This document shows, piece after piece, positions 34,060 to 42,134 of a stretch of DNA of 64,000 nt. The DNA is from Granulosicoccus sp047634635 (GTDB lineage: Bacteria > Pseudomonadota > Gammaproteobacteria > Granulosicoccales > Granulosicoccaceae). The notes below the pieces were generated by a model. That model saw nothing but the letters and a program-made list of their open reading frames with translations. It did no database searches and had not been told where the DNA came from. A program made the position numbers and the translations under genes. The stretch lies in NCBI GenBank assembly GCA_047634635.1, contig JBLIIE010000002.1, positions 24,149-88,148 of the forward strand. Direction: 5' to 3'. The stretch's first letter is position 1. The number at the start of each line of letters is the position of its first letter.

Positions 34060-34703
34060 GGTTTTTTACTCAACTTGGCCCATACCGTGTCTTTACACAA
34101 TGTTAGATTTATCAACACAGAGACACCAACTAATGCCAATAAAGACCAAAAAGCGAGTCCTGCTTCCAGGTTAGCGAGTGAGCTTACCTTTACCAACGAT
34201 ACAACTACACCCACCATAAATATATCCGCCATAGCCCAGGGTTCCAACTGGAGCGCCAAACGGAATGCAAATCGCATGGATCGGCGTACTTTTCGATGAA
34301 ATCGAATTCGCCAAAGCACCCAGCCAAGTAAAACTAATCGAGCTAAGGGCAGAAACACGATAAGACCAAAGGTCAGTAAGCCCAGCCAACGCATTTGGCT
34401 CGCCCACAGCGATGCAACAGCATCAATAACTGACATCGTGCTTTCAATACCTGAACGCGACAACGAAAGAAACGGCAGAAATAGGCTAACCACAAGCAAT
34501 ACGATTCCAGCTAGCACTGCCGCAAGCGTTCGATCAATACTGAGAGGCTTGCGCGTTTGAATAACATGATTACATTGTTTGCAGCGAGCAAATTCACCTA
34601 TTTCCAAGGGCTGGCGATCATGCAGCAGATCGCAGCCGGGGCATGCGATTAGCCTACCGATATCTTTAGATCTCTCTGATACCTCAACAACGGATGTCAT
34701 CAC
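34056..34703 (-). CDS. pqiA: PqiA-domain membrane protein, first half
   Basis: 215 residues with a CxxC...CxxC zinc ribbon (CPGCDLLHD and CKQC), then four TM helices (VLAGIVLLVVSLFLPFLSL, LGLLTFGLIVFLPLARLVLL). It matches the N-terminal half of E. coli PqiA, which is one ~417-residue protein with two such domains. The two halves here are separate, overlapping genes. Probably the first gene of the pqi unit. Confidence 0.9.
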   Translation of the reverse strand: MMTSVVEVSERSKDIGRLIACPGCDLLHDRQPLEIGEFARCKQCNHVIQTRKPLSIDRTLAAVLAGIVLLVVSLFLPFLSLSRSGIESTMSVIDAVASLWASQMRWLGLLTFGLIVFLPLARLVLLGWVLWRIRFHRKVRRSMRFAFRLALQLEPWAMADIFMVGVVVSLVKVSSLANLEAGLAFWSLLALVGVSVLINLTLCKDTVWAKLSKKP

Positions 34704-34832
34704 TAAGAAGATTTGCCTTCGCGTTAGTCGGGCATTGTACTGGACGCGTGTGCTTAGTGATTGACAGTTTCAGAAGTCTGTAGTTTCCATTAGAGCAAAT
34801 ATCAGTGATTTTGATGTACTCTCCTGTGCAAC

Positions 34833-35201
34833 ATGCAAATTTACGAATATTTAAAACACACTGTTCAAAGCTCTATTCTGGCGCTGATCTTTCTATTTGG
34901 GGCGACGGCCGCCCAATCTGCCGAATTATTGATGGTCGAAGAGCCAGGCTGCGTTTATTGTGCTCGTTTCAATCGCGAAATAGGCCCTGCCTATCCAAAA
35001 ACTGAGGAAGGCAAGTTGGCCCCGTTGCGCAGGCTTCAAATTGCAGATCCATGGCCAGAAGAATTGGAAGGAGTTAGAAAAGCGTCGGTTACGCCTACAT
35101 TCATACTGGTCGACAATGGAATGGAGATTGATCGACTGGTGGGCTATCCAGGCGACGAACATTTCTGGTTTCTGCTGAGTCAGATGCTGGGAAATCTCTG
35201 A
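34833..35201 (+). CDS. Periplasmic thioredoxin-fold protein (SoxS/SoxW-like)
   Basis: 122 residues with a signal peptide (cleavage after AAQSA) and the redox motif CVYC at 40-43 in MVEEPGCVYCARFNREIG. The cis-proline segment is VTPTFILVDNG. The pattern AYPKTEEGKLAPL is typical of the small thioredoxins encoded with an ArsR regulator in sulfur-oxidation (sox) and related clusters. The ArsR gene starts two bases after its stop. No sox genes are in the window. Confidence 0.78.
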   Translation: MQIYEYLKHTVQSSILALIFLFGATAAQSAELLMVEEPGCVYCARFNREIGPAYPKTEEGKLAPLRRLQIADPWPEELEGVRKASVTPTFILVDNGMEIDRLVGYPGDEHFWFLLSQMLGNL

Positions 35202-35203
35202 AA

Positions 35204-35545
35204 GTGCCTGCGCCAAAAATTTTTGACAGCTCAAGCAGTGAAGATGTAAGGGTTCTCGTTGAACAAGCTCGAAAAGCTAGTGAACTACTCAAAGCCCTGT
35301 CCCACGAATCTCGGCTCATGATTCTTTGTATGCTTTCCGATCGTGAAATGAGTGTATCGGAAATCGAAAAATCGATGAACCTACCCCAGGCAACAGTATC
35401 TCAGCAATTGGCGCGTCTGCGGTTGGACAATCTGGTTTCAACACGCAGAAATGGTCGATTGATTTACTACCGCATTGCAGACACAGGGGTTAGCAGCGTT
35501 GTCGAGTCGCTATATGAAGTCTTTTGCAAATCTCCTACAGACTAG
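35204..35545 (+). CDS. ArsR-family transcriptional regulator (SoxR-like)
   Basis: 113-residue winged-helix repressor, beginning at a GTG two bases past the thioredoxin stop. The helix-turn-helix MSVSEIEKSMNLPQATVSQQ and the wing RRNGRLIYYRIAD are clear. The single cysteine in MILCML lies in the recognition helix region used by sulfur-responsive relatives, but a second cysteine is only at the C-terminus (FCKS), so sensing chemistry is uncertain. Likely regulates its own operon. Confidence 0.88.
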   Translation: MPAPKIFDSSSSEDVRVLVEQARKASELLKALSHESRLMILCMLSDREMSVSEIEKSMNLPQATVSQQLARLRLDNLVSTRRNGRLIYYRIADTGVSSVVESLYEVFCKSPTD

Positions 35546-35576
35546 AGGCTCTTTAGATAATGCTCAATAAAGGAGA

Positions 35577-35609
35577 GGCTGTCACTCGAATGCTCTTCGA
35601 GAGACAGCC
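35577..35609. terminator. Strong hairpin between convergent genes
   Basis: GGCTGTC (35577-35583) pairs with GACAGCC (35603-35609), with an inner CTCGA/TCGAG stem. It lies between the ArsR gene and the oppositely oriented DUF533 pseudogene and could terminate transcription from both sides, although the T-run is poor. Confidence 0.5.
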
Positions 35610-35623
35610 GGTTGAGTTTGAGC

Positions 35624-36029
35624 CTAGCTATAGATAGTCGGCACACCCATCTTTTCATGAATAGCGTTGCACTGCTGCTCGCTCATGCCAATGCCTTTGC
35701 GAAGTGATTCAAGATAAACAGCTTCATCTCGTGAGTCCAGATTGATACCAAGTAATGACATCATATAAACCTGCATCTCGGAGCCACGAGGGATAGAACG
35801 GATGAATGCATCCGCATCAAGCGGTGTTTACATTTCGTTCATAACGAACTGTCACCCTTCATCACTCACTTCGTCACCGAGATTTGCAACAATTTTCTGC
35901 TGCTCTTCTGTATCTATTTCGCCGTCAGATTTAGCGGCATTAACCACCGCCTCTATTCATAAGACCACCAACACCTTTAGCGACTGCTATACCAACCGCG
36001 ATGCGCCCAAGAGTTCCCACTAAGCTCAT
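35624..36029 (-). pseudogene. Decayed DUF533/TerB-like gene
   Basis: A strong ribosome-binding site (AGGAG) precedes an ATG at 36029, and the first codons MSLVGTLGRIAVGIAVAKG are the typical start of DUF533 inner-membrane proteins. The frame ends after 29 codons in the glycine-rich region. In another frame the TerB-like part continues, VVNAAKSDGEIDTEEQQKIV, then meets TGA and TAA stops (around QFVMNEM) before resuming in the same frame with PLDADAFIRSIPRGSEMQVY through to EKMGVPTIYS and a real stop at 35624. So there is a frameshift with loss of the Gly-rich linker plus two in-frame stops: an inactivated gene. Confidence 0.8.
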
Positions 36030-36124
36030 ACAATTTCTCCTGTGAAGTTATATTTAGCGCATGATGACAAGCGAGTTACTATGCAGCATACCCAACTAAC
36101 TTCCGGCACTAATTTGCACATTCA

Positions 36125-37339
36125 ATGAAAATGTTGCCTTACAGCTTAACGAATAAACAGATCAGGCACGTGTGGCTGAATCGCCAAAGCTTATTCAGCA
36201 CACCATGCGGAAAGAGAAATAGTAGCGATTTCGCGCACCGCATCGAATCATTGGGCATGGTGCAACTAGATTCAATCGGGGTTGTAAGTCGTGCGCATCA
36301 TCATATTCTGTGGAGCCGTCAATCTGCCTATCGCTCCTCTGATTACGACAAGTTGCTCAAACAGAATAGAGCTGTTTTCGAACACTTCAGTCACGACGCT
36401 GTAATCCTGCCAATCTCGACGTATCCTTATTGGAAACGGCAGCACACAAGGCGTGCAGCTCAATACAAGAAGGCTGCCTGGGGTAAGGCTATGGCGGGCA
36501 AATACACTCAAGACCATATTCTCAACTACATAGGAGAGCACGGCCCGGTCTGCTCGAGAGACTTCACTAAAAGAGAGATTAATCCCTTAAAAAAATCCTC
36601 TCAGACATGGTCACGGCCCGCCCATAAACTGGTGCTCGATTACCTTTGGCTTAATGGAACACTAAGCGTTTCGCATCGAAACAAATTCACTAAGTTTTAC
36701 GATCTAACTGAGCGAATTATCCCTGAGGCCTATCTAAATAGGGAAATTTCAGAAAACGAACAGATAAACTGGCTATGTGAAAATGCGTTGAATCGTCTTG
36801 GAGTTGCTAGTGCCATCGAAATTCAGCGTTTCTGGGAAGCCTGTGATTTATCAGAGGTACAAGCCTGGCTACTTAATCCGAGCACCAAAATAATACCGGT
36901 TACATACCGCGATGCCTGTGGCAACGTTGTGCAAGCATTTGCGCCTGCTTCTATCGAAGAATGGTTACCTCATCTGGGCAAACCCAGTACACGTCTGCGC
37001 ATCGTCAATCCGTTTGACCCTGTTGCGCGTGATCGTGCAAGACTCTTACGCATATTCGACTTTGAATATCGGATAGAAATCTACACGCCCCCAGCAAAAA
37101 GAAAATTTGGTTACTACGTATTTCCCTTACTCGAGGGTGATCGATTTATCGGACGTATAGATGTCAGGGCAAATCGTGAAACCGATACACTTGAGACACG
37201 ATGCTGGTGGTTAGAAGCTGATGTAAAACCAACCACAGCACGTATTGAGAAGTTAACAAAGGAGCTGGAAAGACTGAGTAAGCTAGCCGGCGTCAGCCAG
37301 ACTGCCAAGCTTCCTAGGCTCTCGCTCTCGCAGAACTAA
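36125..37339 (+). CDS. YcaQ/AlkX-type DNA glycosylase (winged-helix crosslink repair protein)
   Basis: 404 residues (E. coli YcaQ 410). This HTH_42 family unhooks alkyl purines and DNA interstrand crosslinks. The catalytic QxD motif is present as Q47-L48-D49 in GMVQLDSIGVVSRAHHH; the Asp distinguishes the YcaQ/AlkX group from the QxQ AlkZ group. Further family blocks are FEHFSHDAVILPI and the late DPVARDRARLLRIFDFEYRIE. Second alkylation-repair glycosylase in the window after the AlkA-type gene at 7 kb. Stands alone. Confidence 0.9.
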   Translation: MKMLPYSLTNKQIRHVWLNRQSLFSTPCGKRNSSDFAHRIESLGMVQLDSIGVVSRAHHHILWSRQSAYRSSDYDKLLKQNRAVFEHFSHDAVILPISTYPYWKRQHTRRAAQYKKAAWGKAMAGKYTQDHILNYIGEHGPVCSRDFTKREINPLKKSSQTWSRPAHKLVLDYLWLNGTLSVSHRNKFTKFYDLTERIIPEAYLNREISENEQINWLCENALNRLGVASAIEIQRFWEACDLSEVQAWLLNPSTKIIPVTYRDACGNVVQAFAPASIEEWLPHLGKPSTRLRIVNPFDPVARDRARLLRIFDFEYRIEIYTPPAKRKFGYYVFPLLEGDRFIGRIDVRANRETDTLETRCWWLEADVKPTTARIEKLTKELERLSKLAGVSQTAKLPRLSLSQN

Positions 37340-37350
37340 ACGTATGGCCG

Positions 37351-38241
37351 CTAAAGCAGGTTGACTGGAACTTTCAAGTATCTATTTCCGTCATCATCGG
37401 CTTCCGGTAATTTGCCAGCGCGCATGTTGACTTGCAGCGCAGGAATAATTAACGAAGGCATGGATAGTGTTTTATCGCGCTCTTCACGCAGCTCTACAAA
37501 TTCATCAACACTCTTGCCCACTCCGACATGAATGTTGTGCATCTTCTCTTCACCCACGGAAGTTTCCCATTTAATATCCCGACCATTGGGACCGTAGTCG
37601 TGGCATATAAACAAACGAGTATCGTCGGGCAGTGAAAGAACTCGCTGAATGGATTCGTATAATGTACGAGCATCGCCACCTGGAAAATCTGCTCGTGCAG
37701 TTCCACCATCAGGCATGAATAAGGTATCACCAACAAAAGCTGCGTTACCAACAACATGAGTCATACAGGCGGGTGTATGACCCGGAGTATGCATTACACG
37801 CACATCAAGATTCCCTATGCGATAGGCATCCTCGTCATGAAACAAGCGATCAAACTGACTGCCATCACGTTCAAATTCTGTTCCTTCATTGAAGACTTTT
37901 CCAAATACATTTTGAACTTCAACAATCTGCTCTCCTATTCCTACTAATCCTGCATTAAGTTCCTGCTGAATATACGGTGCTGCTGAAAGGTGATCTGCAT
38001 GAACATGAGTCTCGATCAGCCATTCCAAGTGCAAAGAATTTTCCCGAATGTATTGGATAAGTTCATCAGCGGAATCATATGTCATTCGACCTGCAGCATA
38101 GTCAAAATCGAGTACCGAATCGATGACAGCACACGAGGACGATTGTGGGTCTTTTACGATATAACTGACCGTATTACTTCGTTTATCAAAAAACCCTTTG
38201 ACGATTGGCTGCAAGCTTATCAAGTCAGTATCTGTATTCAT
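37351..38241 (-). CDS. MBL-fold hydrolase, persulfide-dioxygenase-like (ETHE1/Blh type)
   Basis: 296 residues from the ATG at 38241 (the frame extends 7 codons further). Metal motif THVHADHLSA, the downstream histidine in HTPGHTPACMTHV and the bridging aspartate in FVGDTLFMPDGGTARADFPG are those of glyoxalase II/ETHE1-like enzymes that oxidise glutathione persulfide. The segment ICHDYGPNGRDIKWETSVGEE is characteristic of the Blh-type proteins of proteobacteria. It lies 70 bp downstream of iolG on the same strand but has no obvious link to inositol metabolism. Confidence 0.85.
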   Translation of the reverse strand: MNTDTDLISLQPIVKGFFDKRSNTVSYIVKDPQSSSCAVIDSVLDFDYAAGRMTYDSADELIQYIRENSLHLEWLIETHVHADHLSAAPYIQQELNAGLVGIGEQIVEVQNVFGKVFNEGTEFERDGSQFDRLFHDEDAYRIGNLDVRVMHTPGHTPACMTHVVGNAAFVGDTLFMPDGGTARADFPGGDARTLYESIQRVLSLPDDTRLFICHDYGPNGRDIKWETSVGEEKMHNIHVGVGKSVDEFVELREERDKTLSMPSLIIPALQVNMRAGKLPEADDDGNRYLKVPVNLL

Positions 38242-38311
38242 GGAGGCCCAATTCGATCCCAATATTAAGAAAGTGCACGTCTCATTGAAGAAACACGCAT
38301 GGTTAGTTACG

Positions 38312-39316
38312 TTAAGTCAGAGACACATGCCCACCCGTGCGCAGTGACTCATAAGCTGCTTCTGCTATGAGAAGCGCTTTTTGACCATCAATACCTGTTG
38401 GCGACGCCTGACACTTACCGTTCAAAACATCAACGAAGTGTTGCCATTCACGCATATAGGCTTCGCGATAGCGCTCTATGAAAAAGTGCATTGGAGGTTC
38501 AATTCTCACACCCTCAGCTCGTTCAAGAATCAATGTTGTTTTTGGAACATTATCCATACGCAATGATCCCAACGAACCATGCACCTCAACGCGCTGATCG
38601 TAACCAAAGCCTGCTCGGCGTGAGTTGGTAATCACCGCTATTTTACCACTCTCACATTGTAGAGTAAGACACGCTGTATCCACGTCATTTTCGTCCGCTA
38701 TGTCTTTACTAGTTAATGCAGAAGCTGTCGCAACAACGCTAACAGGTTCCTCACCGAGCATGAATCTAGCCATGTCAATATCGTGAATAGTCATATCTCT
38801 GAACAAGCCGCCAGAGACCCGTATGTATTCCACGGGTGGTGGCTCCGGGTCTTTGGATATAATAGTCACCAATTCCACGTCACCAATGTCACCAGCCCTA
38901 ACGCGCTCATGCAAAGAATCAATCGCCGGATCAAAACGTCGATTGAATCCTAGTAAGAATGGAGCTGTACAATCACGTGTTGTTTCTAAAACCGCGTTAA
39001 CTCTATCTATGGATAGGTCAATAGGTTTTTCACAAAAAACTGCTTTGCCTGCAAGCAAACCGCGTTCAATTAAATCGCTATGTGTGGGTGTGGCAGAGCA
39101 GATGACAACGGCATCGACCGCATCATCAGAAAACACAATATCGGGCTCGACGACGCGGGCTCCCATCTTAATAGCAAGAGATTCAGCAGATTCAGCATGC
39201 GGATCGACCACATAGTGAACCACGGTATCGGGGTGTTCATGAATATTTTTTGCATGGACTTTGCCAATGCGTCCAGCACCAATAAGAGCAATTCGAAAAG
39301 GATTTTTTCCTGCCAT
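38312..39316 (-). CDS. iolG: Inositol 2-dehydrogenase
   Basis: 334-residue Gfo/Idh/MocA oxidoreductase. NAD-binding GAGRIGKVHAKNI, EKPIDLS with the catalytic lysine, and the substrate block GGLFRDMTIHDIDMARFMLG with the aspartate and histidine of the active site. These are typical of IolG, which oxidises myo-inositol (or scyllo-inositol) to the inosose. The 27-bp gap to iolB and shared strand indicate one operon. The rest of the iol pathway is not in the window. Confidence 0.9.
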   Translation of the reverse strand: MAGKNPFRIALIGAGRIGKVHAKNIHEHPDTVVHYVVDPHAESAESLAIKMGARVVEPDIVFSDDAVDAVVICSATPTHSDLIERGLLAGKAVFCEKPIDLSIDRVNAVLETTRDCTAPFLLGFNRRFDPAIDSLHERVRAGDIGDVELVTIISKDPEPPPVEYIRVSGGLFRDMTIHDIDMARFMLGEEPVSVVATASALTSKDIADENDVDTACLTLQCESGKIAVITNSRRAGFGYDQRVEVHGSLGSLRMDNVPKTTLILERAEGVRIEPPMHFFIERYREAYMREWQHFVDVLNGKCQASPTGIDGQKALLIAEAAYESLRTGGHVSLT

Positions 39317-39343
39317 AGTGTATTCGTATTCCGTACGGGTAGA

Positions 39344-40141
39344 TTAAGACTTCGGTGCTAACCAATCGTGATCCGGGTGGTTTTTAAAGCGCCATTTTCG
39401 TAGAGGGCCTGCCATTACGTTGAGATAGTACAGATCATAACCGTGCGGCGCTGCGCAAGGATGATGCCCTTTGGGTACCAACACGACATCATGATCGCTA
39501 ACAGCTATGGTTTCATCCAATGAACCATCTTCGGTAAATACTCGCTGTATCCCGAAACCCTGAACTGGATCCAGCCGATGATAGTAGGTTTCCTCAAGGT
39601 AAGTCATGTGAGGAAAGTCGTCTTCGTCATGCCGGTGTGGTGGATAGGACGACCAATGTCCAGCAGGTGTAAAAACCTCCGTGACCAGCAAGCTATCAGC
39701 TACATCCTTATCTTCCATGGCAATCGGATATATATAGCGCAAATTACTGCCTTGGCCTCGCTCCTCGAGCATGATGTCATTGATCCGGCATGCAGGGTGC
39801 TCACCACGTCCAGGCGCACTACAAACGGCAATGGTGCAATCAGTAACGGCCTGAGCGCTCCAGGATTCATCATTAGGTACATAAATAGCGTGCGGGGGTG
39901 TCCGCTCAAACACACTCATACGCTCTCCCACCACTCCAAATGCCTGACTCTTACAGGAGATATCAGCTCGTCCTTCAACCATGACCAGAATAACTTCTTT
40001 TTCACCCGTCACTTCAGAGACGGATTGGCCTTCATTCAATTTGAAAACACTGAAACCGACATAGGACCAATTCGCGTCAGTTGGCGAAATATCATGGATT
40101 TTCCCCGTCGTTGAAACTGGGCTGCGTTTAAGAAAGCTCAT
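39344..40141 (-). CDS. iolB: 5-deoxy-glucuronate isomerase
   Basis: 265-residue double-cupin enzyme that converts 5-deoxy-D-glucuronate to 5-dehydro-2-deoxy-D-gluconate in myo-inositol breakdown. The metal-binding cupin segment HWSSYPPHRHDEDDFPHMTY and the end block VLVPKGHHPCAAPHGYDLYY are diagnostic, as is YYHRLDPVQGFGIQRVF. Normal length. First gene of the iolB-iolG unit. Confidence 0.95.
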   Translation of the reverse strand: MSFLKRSPVSTTGKIHDISPTDANWSYVGFSVFKLNEGQSVSEVTGEKEVILVMVEGRADISCKSQAFGVVGERMSVFERTPPHAIYVPNDESWSAQAVTDCTIAVCSAPGRGEHPACRINDIMLEERGQGSNLRYIYPIAMEDKDVADSLLVTEVFTPAGHWSSYPPHRHDEDDFPHMTYLEETYYHRLDPVQGFGIQRVFTEDGSLDETIAVSDHDVVLVPKGHHPCAAPHGYDLYYLNVMAGPLRKWRFKNHPDHDWLAPKS

Positions 40142-40184
40142 AGGAGATTCACTGGTTAGACCGTCTTAAAAGAATTTATAAAAA

Positions 40185-40202
40185 CGGCCCTATGAAGGGC
40201 CG
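40185..40202 (-). terminator. Intrinsic terminator of the GH16 gene
   Basis: CGGCCCT, ATGA loop, AGGGCCG: 7-bp perfect stem. On the minus strand it is followed directly by TTTTTATAAATTC, giving the expected U-run, 34 bp past the GH16 stop. Confidence 0.85.
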
Positions 40203-40235
40203 AGTGTATATTAAATGACTTCAATAATTTTTCAA

Positions 40236-41972
40236 TTATGGCCCAAATTTAACCGTATCTTTGAATGCGTCTCTTTGGTAAACCCTAATGTAATCAGCTT
40301 CGAATTGAATTGGGAACAATGAGGCATCTGAAACGTCCGGTGTAGGCGCCCATCCGCTGCCAGCTACCAGATAGTTGACAATATTCATTGGCTGACGAGA
40401 CACTTGAGGACCCACTAGGCGTTTAACTTCGCGGCCATTGATGTACCAGATAACCAATTGCGGCTCCCAGAGAACGCCAAATGTATGCCACTCGTCATTA
40501 TCAGCGTACGTTCCACCACTCGGCTTCTCGTAGGACATGGTGGGCGCAGAGCGCGTGATACCGGTGTTCGGGTCGCCAAAGTGGTACGTCTGGAATGCAT
40601 CTTCGTCACCAAAAGGGTTTTCACCCAAGTACTCAATGATGTCAATTTCCGGCGCATGATAGTTAACGCCGTTACCTGCATATCGATGGTATAGGTAGAA
40701 ACTGGACAGCGCACCTGGAACGCCACTCACCTTAAAACGACCTTCAGTGTATCCGTAGATAAACTGGAAGCGATCATGAGTGGACAGTGCACCAGAGAGA
40801 AATTCGCAACGATCGAGTCCTGTGGGATCAATCTCATCACAAACAGGCGGCAAGTTAGCTCGCAAGTTGTCAGGAATGGGAATGGCATTGATAATCAAGG
40901 ACTCACCCGTGAAGGTAAACGGCTCGTATCCCCAGTCTGGACGGTCCAGTGTATTAACAAAATACTGTTGTTCGCCATTGATAATCTCGGCATCACCCCA
41001 GGTCAACCGAGTCTGCCACCGATTCGGATCAATAGATGTGCCGTTAAATTCATCGGAGAACACCAGATCGAAATCGTTTAAGAAATAATCTACCGCTGAC
41101 AGGTCTGTTTCACTAGTGAAGTGGTCATCGACGCCTTTGTATGGATCACTGTACTTAGGCACAGCTGCATTCGTCTCATCGAGGTAGGTAATACTCAGCG
41201 GGGCAGATGCTGCAGATTCCATTCCGTCGTCATCGACAGCCGTCACCTCATACTGATAGGTCCTTCCAGGCTCTGGAGAATTCTCACTGCATGTGTGTAG
41301 GCGATCCGAGAAACGCGTGTAGTTACAATCAATAAACGACGTTGTGTTCCAGAATTTATCGATTTCATCCTGTGAGCCAGACGCTGGATCAGTCTGATCA
41401 CCTCGGACTGTGTAAATAACACCGTCACTACGATAAATATTGTACTGAACAACAGCAGTGTCATCTCTGGCAGCCGCCCAGCTAAATTCTGACCAATCGT
41501 TGGATACTAGATCAAGTCGCAGATTTTTGGGCTGTGTCGGAGGTCCACCCGCCACCACCGGCTCTGGATCAGTCTCCAGTAAAGATCCAAAGAAATCTTC
41601 AGCGTTAGGACCAGGAATAGGTTGAGCTAGCGGATCCAGGACAGGCACACTGGCTGGCGGCAAATCTGCGGTTGCAACACGAGGGGCATCCTCTAGGGTG
41701 ATTCCCTGACTTCCGTCATTGGCATTTCCACCATCACCACCGGTAGTGCCGGAATCTGTACTGCCATCTCCAGCAGTGCCGTTTCCTGCGTTGCCTGTGC
41801 CTCCAGTCGTGCTCCCTCCGACATCTCCAGACGCGCCTGTAGAGGCACCTGGGTCGTCGTTTGTAGAGGTGGTAACACCCGGTTCGTCAGTTGACGGCGT
41901 TGAATCGGAGGAACAAGCGCCCAATGTCAACGTGAGCACAACCGGCAGCAACAAGCTGTAGTTACATTTCAT
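40236..41972 (-). CDS. Secreted GH16 lipoprotein with an FN3 domain
   Basis: 578 residues from the ATG at 41972 (GTG at 42002 and ATG at 41987 are alternatives). Lipobox LTLGAC with Ser-Ser next, then a ~100-residue Gly/Ser/Thr/Asp-rich linker, an FN3 domain (NLRLDLVSNDWSEFSWAAAR to YQYEVTAVDDDG), and a GH16 jelly roll from ~residue 305 (LVFSDEFNG). The retaining catalytic motif is E-I-D-I-I-E (E about residue 442). GH16 enzymes cut beta-1,3/1,4-glucans, laminarin, agar or carrageenan; the substrate is not resolved. A surface enzyme for algal polysaccharide is a reasonable inference. Confidence 0.88.
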   Translation of the reverse strand: MKCNYSLLLPVVLTLTLGACSSDSTPSTDEPGVTTSTNDDPGASTGASGDVGGSTTGGTGNAGNGTAGDGSTDSGTTGGDGGNANDGSQGITLEDAPRVATADLPPASVPVLDPLAQPIPGPNAEDFFGSLLETDPEPVVAGGPPTQPKNLRLDLVSNDWSEFSWAAARDDTAVVQYNIYRSDGVIYTVRGDQTDPASGSQDEIDKFWNTTSFIDCNYTRFSDRLHTCSENSPEPGRTYQYEVTAVDDDGMESAASAPLSITYLDETNAAVPKYSDPYKGVDDHFTSETDLSAVDYFLNDFDLVFSDEFNGTSIDPNRWQTRLTWGDAEIINGEQQYFVNTLDRPDWGYEPFTFTGESLIINAIPIPDNLRANLPPVCDEIDPTGLDRCEFLSGALSTHDRFQFIYGYTEGRFKVSGVPGALSSFYLYHRYAGNGVNYHAPEIDIIEYLGENPFGDEDAFQTYHFGDPNTGITRSAPTMSYEKPSGGTYADNDEWHTFGVLWEPQLVIWYINGREVKRLVGPQVSRQPMNIVNYLVAGSGWAPTPDVSDASLFPIQFEADYIRVYQRDAFKDTVKFGP

Positions 41973-42134
41973 GAATATTTTTTGCATAGTGACAATGGGC
42001 ACAAACGCCCATCTTGGAAGTTAGGTTTGCAGTTGTACTAGGGCCAGCGTGCCAGAGTCAAGGGCATATGACCGTATGACCGAAACTTCATAAACGGAAT
42101 TCGCTACTAATTGACAGATTCCTGTCAGAACCGA

